Shown here: positions 1 through 9,938 of the stretch, in pieces
How the letters are laid out: each line of letters begins with the position of its first letter
Position numbering within the stretch: position 1 is the stretch's first letter
Origin: CAZHCA01 sp964530825
GTDB lineage: Bacteria > Bacteroidota > Bacteroidia > Chitinophagales > Saprospiraceae
Length of the DNA: 64,000 nucleotides
Assembly (NCBI GenBank): GCA_964530825.1
Contig: CAZHCA010000008.1
Location: forward strand, 1-64,000
Reading direction: 5' to 3'
Notes under the pieces: generated by a model
The model's input: the letters and a program-made list of their open reading frames with translations, nothing else
Told to the model about the DNA's origin: nothing
Database searches by the model: none
Translations under genes and position numbers: made by a program

Positions 1-163
1 CTCCATCTAAAAGGCTTTCTTAATTGTAAAAATTTTTTGGGGCTTTCGTTCAAACACAGTCGAAATAAAAGGATTTTGACACAGTTCTGCGAATTCGAGC
101 TACTTTGCTTTGTTAATTTAAGCAAAATAATGATATAATTTCACTAAAAAGACGAAAGCGGTC

Positions 164-194
164 TTGGCTGCCGCATCCTAACCTTTTATATTTG
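164..194 (+). promoter_or_regulatory. Candidate Bacteroidota promoter of priA
   Basis: TATATTTG at 187-194 matches the Bacteroidota -7 consensus TAnnTTTG. A TTG at 164-166 lies about 20 bases upstream, where the -33 element belongs. The TTG start codon of priA follows at 211, so the leader would be very short. This is a consensus match only. The first 160 bases of the window are AT-rich and show no gene. Confidence 0.4.
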
Positions 195-210
195 GTAAAA
201 ACCTCCCGTA

Positions 211-2697
211 TTGAGCAAGCAAGATTGGCATGTTGTCGACCGTACGGAAACCTATGTGCAGGTAGTATTGCCGTTGCTTTTGGCAAAAGCCTATACCTAC
301 TATGTGCCGGAGGAGTGGCTATCTATGGTGCAGTTCGGAGTACGGGTGGAGGTACAGTTTGGAAAAAATCGCCATTACACCGGTCTGGTCGTTGACATTA
401 CCCGGGAGCCGCCCGAAGAATATCAGGCAAAACCCATCCTAGCCGTAATTGACGAGAACCCTATCCTGCGAGCTGAGCAGGTTCGTTTCTGGCAGTGGTT
501 AGCGGATTACTACTGTTGCAGTATAGGTGAAGTCATGAATGCGGCATTGCCCGCTAATCTCAAGCTCAACAGCGAAACCCAGATTACCCTAAGTCCTCTG
601 TTCGACGGTAACATGGGCGGACTGGGCGATAGTGAATTTCTGGTCACGGAGGCACTCACTATGCAGGAAACACTTACCATGGAGGCGGTTCGCCAGATTC
701 TGAACCGTAAAACCGTCTATCCGGTCATTCGCCGATTGCTGGACAAAAAGATAATTTATCTCCAGGAGGACCTCCAGGAGCGTTACCGCCCTAAGCGGGT
801 ACGTTGTGTACGTTGGCAACCGCCCTATGCCGATGAGCCGGAAACGCAAGCCAGTGCTTTCGACCTGGCCGCCCGCTCCGCTCGTCAGACTGAAGTTTTA
901 CTGGCCTTGATCCAATTGGAGCGGCAGCAGCCCTTCGTAACCCAGTCGGCGCTGCTCAAAAAGGCCGGCGCCAGCCACGCTGTGTTGAATGCCCTGGAGA
1001 AAAAAGGTATCCTGGAGCGTTACGACCGGGAGATAAGCCGGCTCGGCGGTTACGAAGAAGAGACGATCGAGGCAGGCGAACTCTCGGCGCTGCAACAAAA
1101 CGCCCTGGCCGAGCTGCGCGCCCAACTAGCCGAGCGCGAAGTCGTTTTACTGCACGGCGTCACGGGGAGCGGCAAAACGCGCCTGTACCTGACCATGATC
1201 CAGGAAGCGCTAGACCGGGGAGAGCAGGCGCTTTATCTGGTGCCCGAAATTGCACTAACCAGTCAGCTGACCGAGCGCTTGCAGAAATTCTTTGGCGACC
1301 AGCTGGCCGTATACCATTCGCGCCTGGGGGACCAGGAGCGGGTCGAGCTTTGGCACGCCATCTTGCAGGGTAAGCGCAACCTGGCGGTGGGTGCACGCTC
1401 GGCACTGTTTCTTCCTTTCCGGCGACTGCGCCTGGTAGTCGTCGACGAAGAACACGATAGCTCCTATAAGCAACAGGACCCGGCGCCGCGCTACCACGCC
1501 CGCGATGCGGCCATTTATTACGCCCGGCAATGGGGGGCCAAGACGCTCCTGGGTACCGCTACGCCTTCGTTGGAATCTTACTTTAACGTTCGACGGGGAA
1601 AATACGGCTTGGTCGAAATGAAGGAGCGGTACGGCGGGTTACAACTTCCGGAAATCCAGGTCATCGATGCGAAAAAAGCCCTTCAGAAAAACGAATGGCA
1701 ATCTCATTTTACGAAGGAACTCATCGAAGCGATGCGGGCGACGCTCGACCGGGGAGAGCAGGTTATCTTGTTCCAAAACCGGCGTGGATTTGCACCCACT
1801 TACCGCTGTAATAATTGCGACTGGCAGGCTGCTTGTGTGAATTGCGATGTGAGCCTCACTTATCACCGCCAGCATCAGGCCCTGAAATGTCACTACTGCG
1901 GATACCAGCGGTCAGTGCCCGTCGAATGCCCGGCCTGTGGCCAGCAGGCACTGATGATCGTCGGGTTCGGAACCCAGCGCATCGAAGAGGAATTAAAGAT
2001 CTATCTGCCCGAAGCCAAAATCGGCCGGTTGGATTTTGACTCGGTCAAAGGCAAGCGCGGTCATTCGAAGATCATCCATGAATTTGAAACCGGCCATATC
2101 GAAGTTTTGGTCGGCACCCAAATGATTACCAAAGGACTGGATTTTGAGCGCGTCGGGTTGGTTGGCGTCCTGAGCGCCGACCATATTTTACATTTCCCGG
2201 ATTTTCGGTCGACCGAGCGAGGCTTTCAGCTGATGACGCAAGTGGCCGGTCGCGCCGGCCGCAAGCACCGTCGCGGCCTGGTGCTCATTCAGGCTTTTCA
2301 CGTGGGCCACCCCGTATTAAAAGACGTGCTGGATGGTGACTTCCAACGGTTCTTCCGGCGGGAACTCCACGAACGGCAAGCCTTCGGATATCCGCCGTAT
2401 TTTCGCATAATCCGGGTGCAGCTACGGCATAAGCAGGCCGAGCGCGTCAACCAGGCCGGGCGGTTATACGATAAATTCATTCGCCCTGCATTAGGCGATC
2501 GCATCACGGGGCCCGGAATACCACCGGTGGGGCGAGTGCGTGGTTATTTCCTACTGGATTTTTTAGTCAAACTGGAAAAAAACGCCCAGGCGATCCATCG
2601 TGCTAAAGAGATTTTGGCGGATGCCGCCGCAAAGTTGAAGCGTCAGGAAGGCCTGTCTACGGTACGTATCGTCATCGACGTGGACCCCGTAAACTAA
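211..2697 (+). CDS. priA: Primosomal protein N' (replication restart helicase PriA)
   Basis: PriA is the 3'-to-5' superfamily 2 helicase that recognises stalled forks and starts reloading of the replicative helicase. The 828-residue protein has an N-terminal 3' DNA-binding region, Walker A GVTGSGKT at residues 316-323 and a DEEH Walker B near 412. Eight cysteines in four CxxC pairs between about 533 and 576 form the zinc-binding insertion, followed by the second helicase lobe (TQMITKGLDF). The reading frame begins with TTG at 211, since no ATG precedes the conserved N-terminus. It lies 22 bases before the aldo/keto reductase gene on the same strand. Length and motif order are normal, so this looks like a functional housekeeping gene. 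Confidence 0.96.
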   Translation: MSKQDWHVVDRTETYVQVVLPLLLAKAYTYYVPEEWLSMVQFGVRVEVQFGKNRHYTGLVVDITREPPEEYQAKPILAVIDENPILRAEQVRFWQWLADYYCCSIGEVMNAALPANLKLNSETQITLSPLFDGNMGGLGDSEFLVTEALTMQETLTMEAVRQILNRKTVYPVIRRLLDKKIIYLQEDLQERYRPKRVRCVRWQPPYADEPETQASAFDLAARSARQTEVLLALIQLERQQPFVTQSALLKKAGASHAVLNALEKKGILERYDREISRLGGYEEETIEAGELSALQQNALAELRAQLAEREVVLLHGVTGSGKTRLYLTMIQEALDRGEQALYLVPEIALTSQLTERLQKFFGDQLAVYHSRLGDQERVELWHAILQGKRNLAVGARSALFLPFRRLRLVVVDEEHDSSYKQQDPAPRYHARDAAIYYARQWGAKTLLGTATPSLESYFNVRRGKYGLVEMKERYGGLQLPEIQVIDAKKALQKNEWQSHFTKELIEAMRATLDRGEQVILFQNRRGFAPTYRCNNCDWQAACVNCDVSLTYHRQHQALKCHYCGYQRSVPVECPACGQQALMIVGFGTQRIEEELKIYLPEAKIGRLDFDSVKGKRGHSKIIHEFETGHIEVLVGTQMITKGLDFERVGLVGVLSADHILHFPDFRSTERGFQLMTQVAGRAGRKHRRGLVLIQAFHVGHPVLKDVLDGDFQRFFRRELHERQAFGYPPYFRIIRVQLRHKQAERVNQAGRLYDKFIRPALGDRITGPGIPPVGRVRGYFLLDFLVKLEKNAQAIHRAKEILADAAAKLKRQEGLSTVRIVIDVDPVN

Positions 2698-2719
2698 CCG
2701 GATAAACAATACCTTACTT

Positions 2720-3619
2720 ATGAAAAAGATCAAACTCCACGCTGATGGTCCGGAAGTAGCGCCCGTTGTTTTGGGGGTAATGACTTGGGGCGAAAATGGT
2801 AAGAACCTGGGTACGCAAGAGATTCGCTCCCGAATCGATTGGGCTCTAGACTATGGGTTCACCACTTTTGATCACGCTGACATCTATGGTGGGTACACGA
2901 CCGAAGCAGCCTTTGGCGCAGCCCTGGACGGTACCTCCTCCCAACGGCAGCGCATGCAGCTCATCACCAAGTGCGGCATCAAATTAATGACCCCCAATCG
3001 GCCCCACCATAAAATTAAATCCTACGACACGAGCATCGAGCATATTATCTGGTCAGTCGAGCAGTCACTCAAAAACCTGAAAACCGATTATCTGGATTTG
3101 TTGCTGATTCACCGGCCTTCGCCCCTCATGCATCCCGATGATTTGGCCCTGGCGTTTCACCAATTGAAGGAAAGTGGCAAGGTGCTGCATTTCGGGGTAT
3201 CCAATTTTACACCTTCCCAATTCGCGATGGTAAATAGTCGCATTCCACTGGTAACCAATCAGATAGAAGCCAGTATCCGGCATCTGGACCCCTTCTTTGA
3301 TGGTACCTTCGATCAGTGTTTACAGTGGAGGATACGGCCTATGGCCTGGTCACCTTTGGGCGGCGGCGCATTAGTAAAGCAAGCAGGGAGTGCCGTAATG
3401 GAGCTGGCCCGGGAGTTGGCTGCCGGATTTCGTTCCGATGTCCAACCCGACCAGATCCTGCTGGCCTGGCTGCTGCGCCATCCGACGGGCATCGTGCCGG
3501 TCATTGGTACTACCCGGATCGAACGTATGCAGCGGTCGGCCGAAGCCCTGAGGATAGAGCTGACGCGCGAGCAGTGGTTTGCGTTGCTAGAAGCCGCCCG
3601 CGGCCAACGGGTCCCTTAA
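2720..3619 (+). CDS. Aldo/keto reductase
   Basis: This is a 299-residue NADPH-dependent aldo/keto reductase with the (beta/alpha)8 barrel pattern. The catalytic tetrad can be read as D51, Y56 (in FDHADIYGGY), K84 (LITKCG) and H131 (LLLIHRPSP). The closest family type appears to be the YdhF-like oxidoreductases, with the usual C-terminal GTTRIERM cofactor-binding motif. The substrate cannot be told from sequence. It starts with ATG 22 bases after priA and may be co-transcribed with it, though nothing links the functions. Confidence 0.9.
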   Translation: MKKIKLHADGPEVAPVVLGVMTWGENGKNLGTQEIRSRIDWALDYGFTTFDHADIYGGYTTEAAFGAALDGTSSQRQRMQLITKCGIKLMTPNRPHHKIKSYDTSIEHIIWSVEQSLKNLKTDYLDLLLIHRPSPLMHPDDLALAFHQLKESGKVLHFGVSNFTPSQFAMVNSRIPLVTNQIEASIRHLDPFFDGTFDQCLQWRIRPMAWSPLGGGALVKQAGSAVMELARELAAGFRSDVQPDQILLAWLLRHPTGIVPVIGTTRIERMQRSAEALRIELTREQWFALLEAARGQRVP

Positions 3620-3708
3620 AAATTGTACGCTGGTTGTGACCAAAATGATATAAATTGCCGTATACCCTAAAGAAACATCCGAACACCTCCAATTCAGATT
3701 CACTTGAG

Positions 3709-5337
3709 ATGACTACACTTAAAACCCTGCTCTTGGGTGCATTGCTTTTGCTATCCGGGATGGTCCTTGCCCAGGTGCCTCAAATCGAACAATTAAGGCA
3801 AGAATTAGAGCAGCAAACCGGAGTTACCTACGCCAAAGCAGCGATTACCCTTTCCGAGTTGGAGTTCGCCGCCGGGAATGCCGAAGCCGCACTACAGTAT
3901 GCCCGGCAGGCTTACGACGCAGCTCGCAGAGAGCGTCATGATTTCTACACGACAATGGCTGCTTACCAGGAAGCTCAAGCTCTGCTCAATTTACCGGAAG
4001 TAGATGATAAAGACTTACGCAAGGCAACTCGCCACATGAAACGCGCCAATCGATTCCTAGAGGACTATCCCGACCCTGAGCTGCGAATTGCGGCCCTGCG
4101 ACTTACCCAGCAACTAGCCATTGCCTTGGATCGCGGTAGTCTGGCCAACCGTACCGGCACCGCGATCGTGGAAAATGAAGCCCTGGCGGAGGAGCAAAAA
4201 AATATACCCGAAGTGGCTGCGGCCCCCAGCCGGCACAGCGGGGGAGCGGCTTTGGCTTACGCTGTACAACCGGATCGCCAAAGGCGCGATACTACACTTT
4301 ACGATGTAATCCGGGCCAATAAAGCTATGCAGGGACAACTCCAGCGCTACGAAGAACAGCTCAACCTGCTGTCAGCAGATAGCCTTAAGTCCGAACTCCT
4401 CAGGGCACGCCTGCATTCCATGAACGATTCGCTGGTATTGGTGACCCAAACCGATTCCCTGCGGCTGGCCCAGCAGGAACTGGCCATCAGCAAGCAACGA
4501 GCCCAGAAAAATGTGTACCTCGGTATCGGCGCCCTGATTTTAATGATTGCAATTGGATTGCTGGTGCGCTACCTGGAGTCGCGCACCTATAACAAAGTGC
4601 TGGAGGCTAAGAATGCCATCATCGAACAGGAAAAAAAACGCTCTGAAGAGCTTTTGCTCAATATTTTGCCTGCCGCCATCGCCGAAGAGTTGCGCCAGCG
4701 CGGAGCAGCCAAAGCCCGTCAGTACAAAAATGTTACCGTTCTCTTTACCGACTTTAAAGACTTTACCAGGATCAGCCAAGAATTCAGACCGGAAGAGTTG
4801 GTTCAGGAACTCGATTATTTGTTTTCGGCTTTCGATCGCATCATTGGCGAGCATCAGCTGGAAAAAATCAAGACCATCGGCGATGCCTATATGTGTGCAG
4901 GCGGTTTGCCCGAAGAAGACCGGGACCACCCGCAACGCGTGATCGCCGCTGCCCTCGATATTCAGCGCTTTCTTCAGGAATACCGTGCTATGCGGATCCA
5001 GCAGGGCCGCCCCTACTTCGAAGCTCGCATAGGGGTTCATACCGGCCCGGTGATCGCCGGTATTGTGGGATTGAAGAAATTTGCTTATGACATTTGGGGT
5101 ACGACCGTCAATGTAGCCAGTCGATTAGAATCCAAAGGGACCGTCGGAAAGGTAAACGTATCAGGCGCTACCTACGAACACCTCAAAGGCCAGTATCACT
5201 TTGACTACCGGGGTAAAGTTGCAGCCAAAAATGTGGGCGAAATCGAGATGTACTTCCTCGAGGAGGAAGCCAGCACTAGGACGTTGAGCGAAGCCGAAAC
5301 GACCGGCTCGCAGAAAGAAGGCCCACCAGAATGCTGA
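3709..5337 (+). CDS. Class III adenylate cyclase, membrane-bound
   Basis: The protein has a signal peptide (TLLLGALLLLSGMVLA), a helical TPR-like exported region, a transmembrane helix near residues 270-288, a coiled linker containing LLLNILP, and a C-terminal class III cyclase domain. Metal-binding aspartates fall in LFTDFKDFT (D348) and KTIGDAYM (D392). The substrate-selecting residues are K388 and D461 (YDIWG), the pair used for ATP rather than GTP, so the product is predicted to be cAMP. The start at 3709 is chosen because it places the signal peptide at the N-terminus; an in-frame TTG at 3655 would bury it. This arrangement, external helical sensor plus internal cyclase, is common in Bacteroidota. 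The ligand is unknown. Confidence 0.88.
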   Translation: MTTLKTLLLGALLLLSGMVLAQVPQIEQLRQELEQQTGVTYAKAAITLSELEFAAGNAEAALQYARQAYDAARRERHDFYTTMAAYQEAQALLNLPEVDDKDLRKATRHMKRANRFLEDYPDPELRIAALRLTQQLAIALDRGSLANRTGTAIVENEALAEEQKNIPEVAAAPSRHSGGAALAYAVQPDRQRRDTTLYDVIRANKAMQGQLQRYEEQLNLLSADSLKSELLRARLHSMNDSLVLVTQTDSLRLAQQELAISKQRAQKNVYLGIGALILMIAIGLLVRYLESRTYNKVLEAKNAIIEQEKKRSEELLLNILPAAIAEELRQRGAAKARQYKNVTVLFTDFKDFTRISQEFRPEELVQELDYLFSAFDRIIGEHQLEKIKTIGDAYMCAGGLPEEDRDHPQRVIAAALDIQRFLQEYRAMRIQQGRPYFEARIGVHTGPVIAGIVGLKKFAYDIWGTTVNVASRLESKGTVGKVNVSGATYEHLKGQYHFDYRGKVAAKNVGEIEMYFLEEEASTRTLSEAETTGSQKEGPPEC

Positions 5338-5461
5338 GCGAAGCGGTAACGACTGTTGCATTTAGTCTTACTTTCATGCCTACTTTTCCTGGACTTGCCG
5401 CACTTTAAGGTTGCTGGCTTTTTACATTGGTTAAAGAGCTACTCACCAAAACGAAAAGTCT

Positions 5462-6844
5462 ATGCAGACCTTTGAGCACATCATTGTAGGTACCGGGCAG
5501 GCCACCGGGACGCTCCTGGGAAAACTCATATCCACCGGCGCATCGATTGCCGTCATTGAAGGCGCCAAAGTCGGCGGGAGTTGCGTAAATTACGGTTGCA
5601 CCCCCACCAAGACCATGGTGGCCAGTGCAAAAGCGTTACACCAGGCCCGGCGTGGCGATTTCTACGGTTTTCAGACGGGACCTATCAAAGTCGACTATGC
5701 CCGCATACGCGAGCGCATGAACGAAATCCGCAATGCCGGAAAAAACAGTCTCACCGAGTGGATGGAATCCACTCCCAACGTGCGGCTGATCCACGGCTGG
5801 GCCGAATTTGAAAGCGAAAAAACGCTGCGGGTCGGCGAGGAGGTCATCGAGGGCCAAAAGATTTATCTCAACGTGGGCACCTATCCTTTTGTGCCGCCCA
5901 TCGAGGGGATTGGGGATGTTCCCTACATGGATAGCGCCGGGCTGCTTGACTTGGAAGAGCTACCCCGGCATTTACTAATTATTGGCGGCGGATACATCGG
6001 TGTGGAATTTTCGCAGGTTTTTCGCCGCTTTGGGGCCGAAGTAACCATTATCCAGGGTATGGACCAACTGATGCCCAGGGAAGATCCCGATGTTGCCGAA
6101 GCCATTCAGCAATTTCTGGAGTCGGAAGGTATTGATGTTTTATTGGGCGCCCAGGCGATACGCGTGGAACCCAAAGACCAGCAAATACAAATCACGGTGG
6201 TGCACGACGGAAAAGAATCGGTAGTGGAAGGGTCGCATCTGCTAGTCGCCACCGGTCGTCGCCCTAATACGCAGCGCCTGAACTTACCGGCCGCCAACAT
6301 AGCAATCGATGATCGCGGCTACATCAAAGTCGATGAATACTGCCGCACCAACGTCACGGATGTGTTCGCCCTAGGCGATGTCAATGGCCGTGGAGCGTTC
6401 ACCCACACTTCGGTGAATGATGCTGAAATTGCGCTGGATTTCCTTTTCGGTGGCCGCCGCAAGCTTTCTGATCGCATTCCCATCTACGGGCTGTTTACCG
6501 ACCCGCCACTCGGCCGGGTAGGACTCTCGGAAAAAGCAGCCCTCGAAGCCGGCCACAATGTTCTGAAGGCAACCCGGCAGATGGCTAAGATCAGCCGGGC
6601 CAAGGAAATGGGCGAGACCAATGGATTCGCCAAACTGCTGGTTGATGCTAAGACCGACCGTATCCTAGGCGCAGCGATCCTGGGCCCCAGCGGCGATGAG
6701 ATCATCAATATGTTTGCGGCTATTATGCATAGTGGCATACCCTGCCGGAATTACCGCTCGGTGGTACAGGTACACCCCACCGTTTCGGAGCTGATGCCTT
6801 GGGTGCTAGACGGATTGGAAGCGGTCGAGCCGAACCAAAGCTGA
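5462..6844 (+). CDS. FAD-dependent pyridine nucleotide-disulfide oxidoreductase (mercuric reductase / dihydrolipoyl dehydrogenase family)
   Basis: The 460-residue flavoprotein has an N-terminal FAD-binding fold (IIVGTGQATG), the redox-active disulfide C41-x4-C46 in GGSCVNYGCTPTK, a NAD(P)-binding GGGYIGVEFSQ motif and a C-terminal dimerisation domain carrying HPTVSE, the usual active-site His-Glu. It lacks the N-terminal metal-binding domain and the C-terminal cysteine pair of true mercuric reductases. No pyruvate or 2-oxoglutarate dehydrogenase genes are nearby. It is therefore best left as a class I disulfide oxidoreductase of unknown substrate. It converges on the following minus-strand gene. 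Confidence 0.85.
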   Translation: MQTFEHIIVGTGQATGTLLGKLISTGASIAVIEGAKVGGSCVNYGCTPTKTMVASAKALHQARRGDFYGFQTGPIKVDYARIRERMNEIRNAGKNSLTEWMESTPNVRLIHGWAEFESEKTLRVGEEVIEGQKIYLNVGTYPFVPPIEGIGDVPYMDSAGLLDLEELPRHLLIIGGGYIGVEFSQVFRRFGAEVTIIQGMDQLMPREDPDVAEAIQQFLESEGIDVLLGAQAIRVEPKDQQIQITVVHDGKESVVEGSHLLVATGRRPNTQRLNLPAANIAIDDRGYIKVDEYCRTNVTDVFALGDVNGRGAFTHTSVNDAEIALDFLFGGRRKLSDRIPIYGLFTDPPLGRVGLSEKAALEAGHNVLKATRQMAKISRAKEMGETNGFAKLLVDAKTDRILGAAILGPSGDEIINMFAAIMHSGIPCRNYRSVVQVHPTVSELMPWVLDGLEAVEPNQS

Positions 6845-6871
6845 GTACGGTGTGCGGGGCTAGGGCTGAAA

Positions 6872-8077
6872 TTAATTGTTGATCCAATCGGCATGCTGAT
6901 AGTCTTCATCCCGGGAATGTACCTCCCGGTTTTTAATGATGAGGCTATTCCGGTCGATTCGTTTGTTGCGGTAGCCCAGGAGGTGGAAAAATTGGGTAGC
7001 GAAAAAGCGAGCCACACGCAGGTCTACCGCGAGAGCTTCCCGTTGCGGAGAAGTCCAGCGAATGCCGGGCAGCAGCGGCAAAATCCGGTCGATATGCATT
7101 TTGCGCATGACCGAGGACAAACGCAGAAAAAGAGGCGGAATCGCTCTGATCTGGAAAAAACCGTCGTTGCCTTGCGACTGGTAAAGCGGTAGAAAAATGA
7201 GCCCGCCCTGTTCGGCAGTCACGGTATGGCCGTTTTTATGGGCCAGTTCTGTGCCCTTTTCAACCGTCTGAAAATTCCGAAACCCGGGAAGCATGATGAA
7301 GTCTTCGTCATTTTTGACCTCGTACCGGTAGTAGATTTCATAGAATCGTTCGTGTCCGTTGGCCTCCTGGTCGAGTAAGTTGTATTGCTTTTCGAAGTCA
7401 ATACTGGAGCGTTCGAGAAAGCCCGTAAAGACCAGGGTGAGGTAAATGAATGCGATGTGGTTTTCGATAGCATCCAACCGGTCGTGCTGACCGCCTTCGT
7501 GGCCAAATGCGACGTAACCCCACTCATTGAGGTAGCTCAGCAAGGTACCTTCAAGGTATTCCTCGATGCCGAGAATGAGGGGCAGGGGATATTGCTCGGT
7601 AAATTTACGGTTGAGCAAGCTGTCATTCACGGTAAGGAAAGGGATGGTATCGCTGGATGTCGAGTGCAGGTCGAAAAAGTAAAACGGACCGGTTTCGATT
7701 TCCATGATGTGGCGAATGGTCTGATAGATATCAATCTGCTGGGCGATATCTTCATTGCTGGGTTGAAGGGTGCCTGCTTGCAGCTGTGCAAGGCGCTCGC
7801 TGGTCCAGGCCCGATTCAGATCTTCCTTGTCAAAGCGTTGTCCGCGTTCCAGGGCCCAGAGGTTACCGGCCAGGGCGTAAAAATTACCGGAAAAAGAAAT
7901 GTCGGATCTCTGGAGCTCTTGCAAAACTCGATGCAAGGCGAACACTCCAGAGGGTTCGTTACCGTGAAGCCCCCCGATGAATACAAGGGTGGGACCTGGC
8001 TGGTCGCCGGATATTTTTCCAATTAGTCGGTCAACATCGATGTTTTGCTTAAGTGCCTTGCTGTGCACCTCGGCCAT
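6872..8077 (-). CDS. Succinylglutamate desuccinylase / aspartoacylase family zinc hydrolase
   Basis: A carboxypeptidase-like (M14-related) zinc enzyme of the AstE/ASPA family, which removes acyl groups from amino acids or peptides. The zinc ligands H and E are in GGLHGNEPSG near residue 38, and the second histidine is in FFDLHSTSSD. The start is taken as ATG at 8077 (MAEVHSKALK); a TTG lies six bases further upstream. The gene overlaps the end of the GCS2-CBS gene by 29 bases, so the two are very probably one translation-coupled operon and may act on the same compound, one forming and one cleaving an amide. The exact substrate is unknown. Confidence 0.82.
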   Translation of the reverse strand: MAEVHSKALKQNIDVDRLIGKISGDQPGPTLVFIGGLHGNEPSGVFALHRVLQELQRSDISFSGNFYALAGNLWALERGQRFDKEDLNRAWTSERLAQLQAGTLQPSNEDIAQQIDIYQTIRHIMEIETGPFYFFDLHSTSSDTIPFLTVNDSLLNRKFTEQYPLPLILGIEEYLEGTLLSYLNEWGYVAFGHEGGQHDRLDAIENHIAFIYLTLVFTGFLERSSIDFEKQYNLLDQEANGHERFYEIYYRYEVKNDEDFIMLPGFRNFQTVEKGTELAHKNGHTVTAEQGGLIFLPLYQSQGNDGFFQIRAIPPLFLRLSSVMRKMHIDRILPLLPGIRWTSPQREALAVDLRVARFFATQFFHLLGYRNKRIDRNSLIIKNREVHSRDEDYQHADWINN

Positions 8078-9938
8078 TGGCAAATTCAGTTAGGTCTTTA
8101 ATGGTAATGATTCCTACCAGATGGCGGTCATGCACCACCGGCAGGCAGCCAATTTCGTGTTTTTTCATCAATTGAACCGCATCCTGGATAAGTGTTTCGG
8201 GTTTAGCTGTGTGAACATCGCGCACCATGATGTCAGAAACCAGACTGGAAGCGTGGTGCGAGTGCTGGGCCTTAAACTTTTTCATATGGGTCCAGGTTAG
8301 CAAGCCGCAAAGATTGCCGTCGTCGTCCTCCACCGGTAAGTGGTGAATATTTTTCCAGAGCATTACGCTGGTAGCCAGCTCGGCCAGGTCTTTTTCCCGA
8401 ACGGTGAAAAGCTGAGTCGACATGATATGGCGCACCTGGTAGGCTGCTTCGTGCGTCTTGGGGCGGTGGTCGAGCAAAGGCCATTGGTGGACCGGTAAAC
8501 TCTGGACCTGGTTGTCGTAAATAGATTTGGTCAGGGCTAATAGCGCGTCATCAGTCTTCATGTGTTCGCGCAGTTTACGGTAGTTGCGGATCATCCATTG
8601 CGAACCCGAAAAGCCGTGAATGCGCGCCTCGATTACCCCTAGCAGGCGGTCGATGTCGGCTTGGTCGATACCCACTTTTGCCAACCCGGCGTGAGCAATA
8701 GGGAGTAAAATGTCGAGCATCAGTCTTTTGACATAAATACTTTCGCCCTCCCAAAACATAACGGACTCCTTACCGGTCCGGGAAGCTTTGATAAAATTGG
8801 CTTTGGCATCGCGGAAATTCATAACTGCCGGCATGTCGTCAAACTTTTCGGGCCGACCCACCATAAGGCCTACCCAAAGCGCAAAGTTGGCCATTTCGTC
8901 AATTACCGAGGGGCCGGAAGGCAAATATCGGTTCTCGATGCGCAAGTGGGCCTTGCCACCACCGACACCGTAGCAGGGACGATTCCAGTGGTAAACGGTG
9001 CCGTTGTGTAAATTCAGCGCTTGCAGTTTGGGTGCCTTACCCGCTTTTAAGTCCGTGAGGGCATGGCTTTCAATATCACGGGCCAGGATCATCTTATGAG
9101 TGGCAATGTCGTCTTTAAATAAATTGGCGATTGATCCTTCGGCCCATCGATCGCCGAAGCTCACCCGGGCCCGCTGCTCCCGCAGGGCGTAGGACGATTT
9201 GCGCGTATCGATGCTCTGTTGGAATAGCCCGATGCGGGTTTCGCTCCAAAGCTCCCGGCCCAGTAAGAGCGGCGAATTGCAAGCGATCGCCAGGATGGGG
9301 CCGGAAATGGCCTGCGCCCAGTTGTAAGCGGCAATAAAATCATCGGGGCTTACCTGTAGGTGCAGCTGGAAGCTGGTATTGCAAGCCTCAAAAAGCACCG
9401 AATCATGGGTGATGGATAGCTCGTCTACGCCCCGTAGATGCAGGTCGAAATCCGAACCGCGCAATGCCTTAATCATATCGTTCAACGCCCAGTACCGGGG
9501 GAAGGGGGTCATGTATTCAAAGTCGAGCTCGTTCTTGCTGATGGTGGGTAAAATGCCCGTCAGCAGAATTTTAGTTTCAAACGCCTTGGCGGATTCGCAG
9601 GCCTTGTCCAGCAAAGTTCGCAGCTGTTGCTCGACCAGGGAAAAGGCATCGCCCTTGAGCTCGAAGGGGTCCAGGTTGATCTCCAAATTATAACGGGCCA
9701 GCTCCGTAGTGGCATGGGGATCATCGATATGTTGCAATATATCAACGGCGTTATTGGCAGGGCGCCAATTATTGTTGATCAAGCAAAATTCCTGCTCGGC
9801 TCCAATGCGGGTAATGCCGTTTTCAATCAATCCCTCTTCCAGCATGATATCCAGTGCCTGGATATCGTCCAGCAGGTGGCGGATAAAATCCGCCCTATTC
9901 GCTTCACTAATCCTTGTATTTACCTTTTGTTCCCCCAT
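8049..9938 (-). CDS. Glutamate-cysteine ligase (GCS2)-type amidoligase fused to a CBS-domain pair
   Basis: The 629-residue protein has an N-terminal GCS2-like carboxylate-amine ligase domain (RIGAEQEFCL, LEINLDPF, and FQLHLQVSP around residues 40-200). Two CBS domains follow at about 505-620 (HIMSTQLFTV and DIMVRDVHTA). GCS2 enzymes join glutamate or a related acid to an amine using ATP. CBS pairs usually bind adenine nucleotides, suggesting regulation by energy state. The product is not necessarily gamma-glutamylcysteine, because the downstream overlapping gene encodes an acyl-amino-acid deacylase and no glutathione synthetase is next to it. The start ATG at 9938 is clear. The fusion is a known Bacteroidota arrangement as far as I recall. 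Confidence 0.85.
   Translation of the reverse strand: MGEQKVNTRISEANRADFIRHLLDDIQALDIMLEEGLIENGITRIGAEQEFCLINNNWRPANNAVDILQHIDDPHATTELARYNLEINLDPFELKGDAFSLVEQQLRTLLDKACESAKAFETKILLTGILPTISKNELDFEYMTPFPRYWALNDMIKALRGSDFDLHLRGVDELSITHDSVLFEACNTSFQLHLQVSPDDFIAAYNWAQAISGPILAIACNSPLLLGRELWSETRIGLFQQSIDTRKSSYALREQRARVSFGDRWAEGSIANLFKDDIATHKMILARDIESHALTDLKAGKAPKLQALNLHNGTVYHWNRPCYGVGGGKAHLRIENRYLPSGPSVIDEMANFALWVGLMVGRPEKFDDMPAVMNFRDAKANFIKASRTGKESVMFWEGESIYVKRLMLDILLPIAHAGLAKVGIDQADIDRLLGVIEARIHGFSGSQWMIRNYRKLREHMKTDDALLALTKSIYDNQVQSLPVHQWPLLDHRPKTHEAAYQVRHIMSTQLFTVREKDLAELATSVMLWKNIHHLPVEDDDGNLCGLLTWTHMKKFKAQHSHHASSLVSDIMVRDVHTAKPETLIQDAVQLMKKHEIGCLPVVHDRHLVGIITIKDLTEFANGRGAQQGT

Noticed and set aside
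5275..5362. A near-duplicate of about 24 bases (TGAGCGAAGC...ACGAC) at the cyclase gene end
   Set aside because: It is short and local, without further copies or structure.
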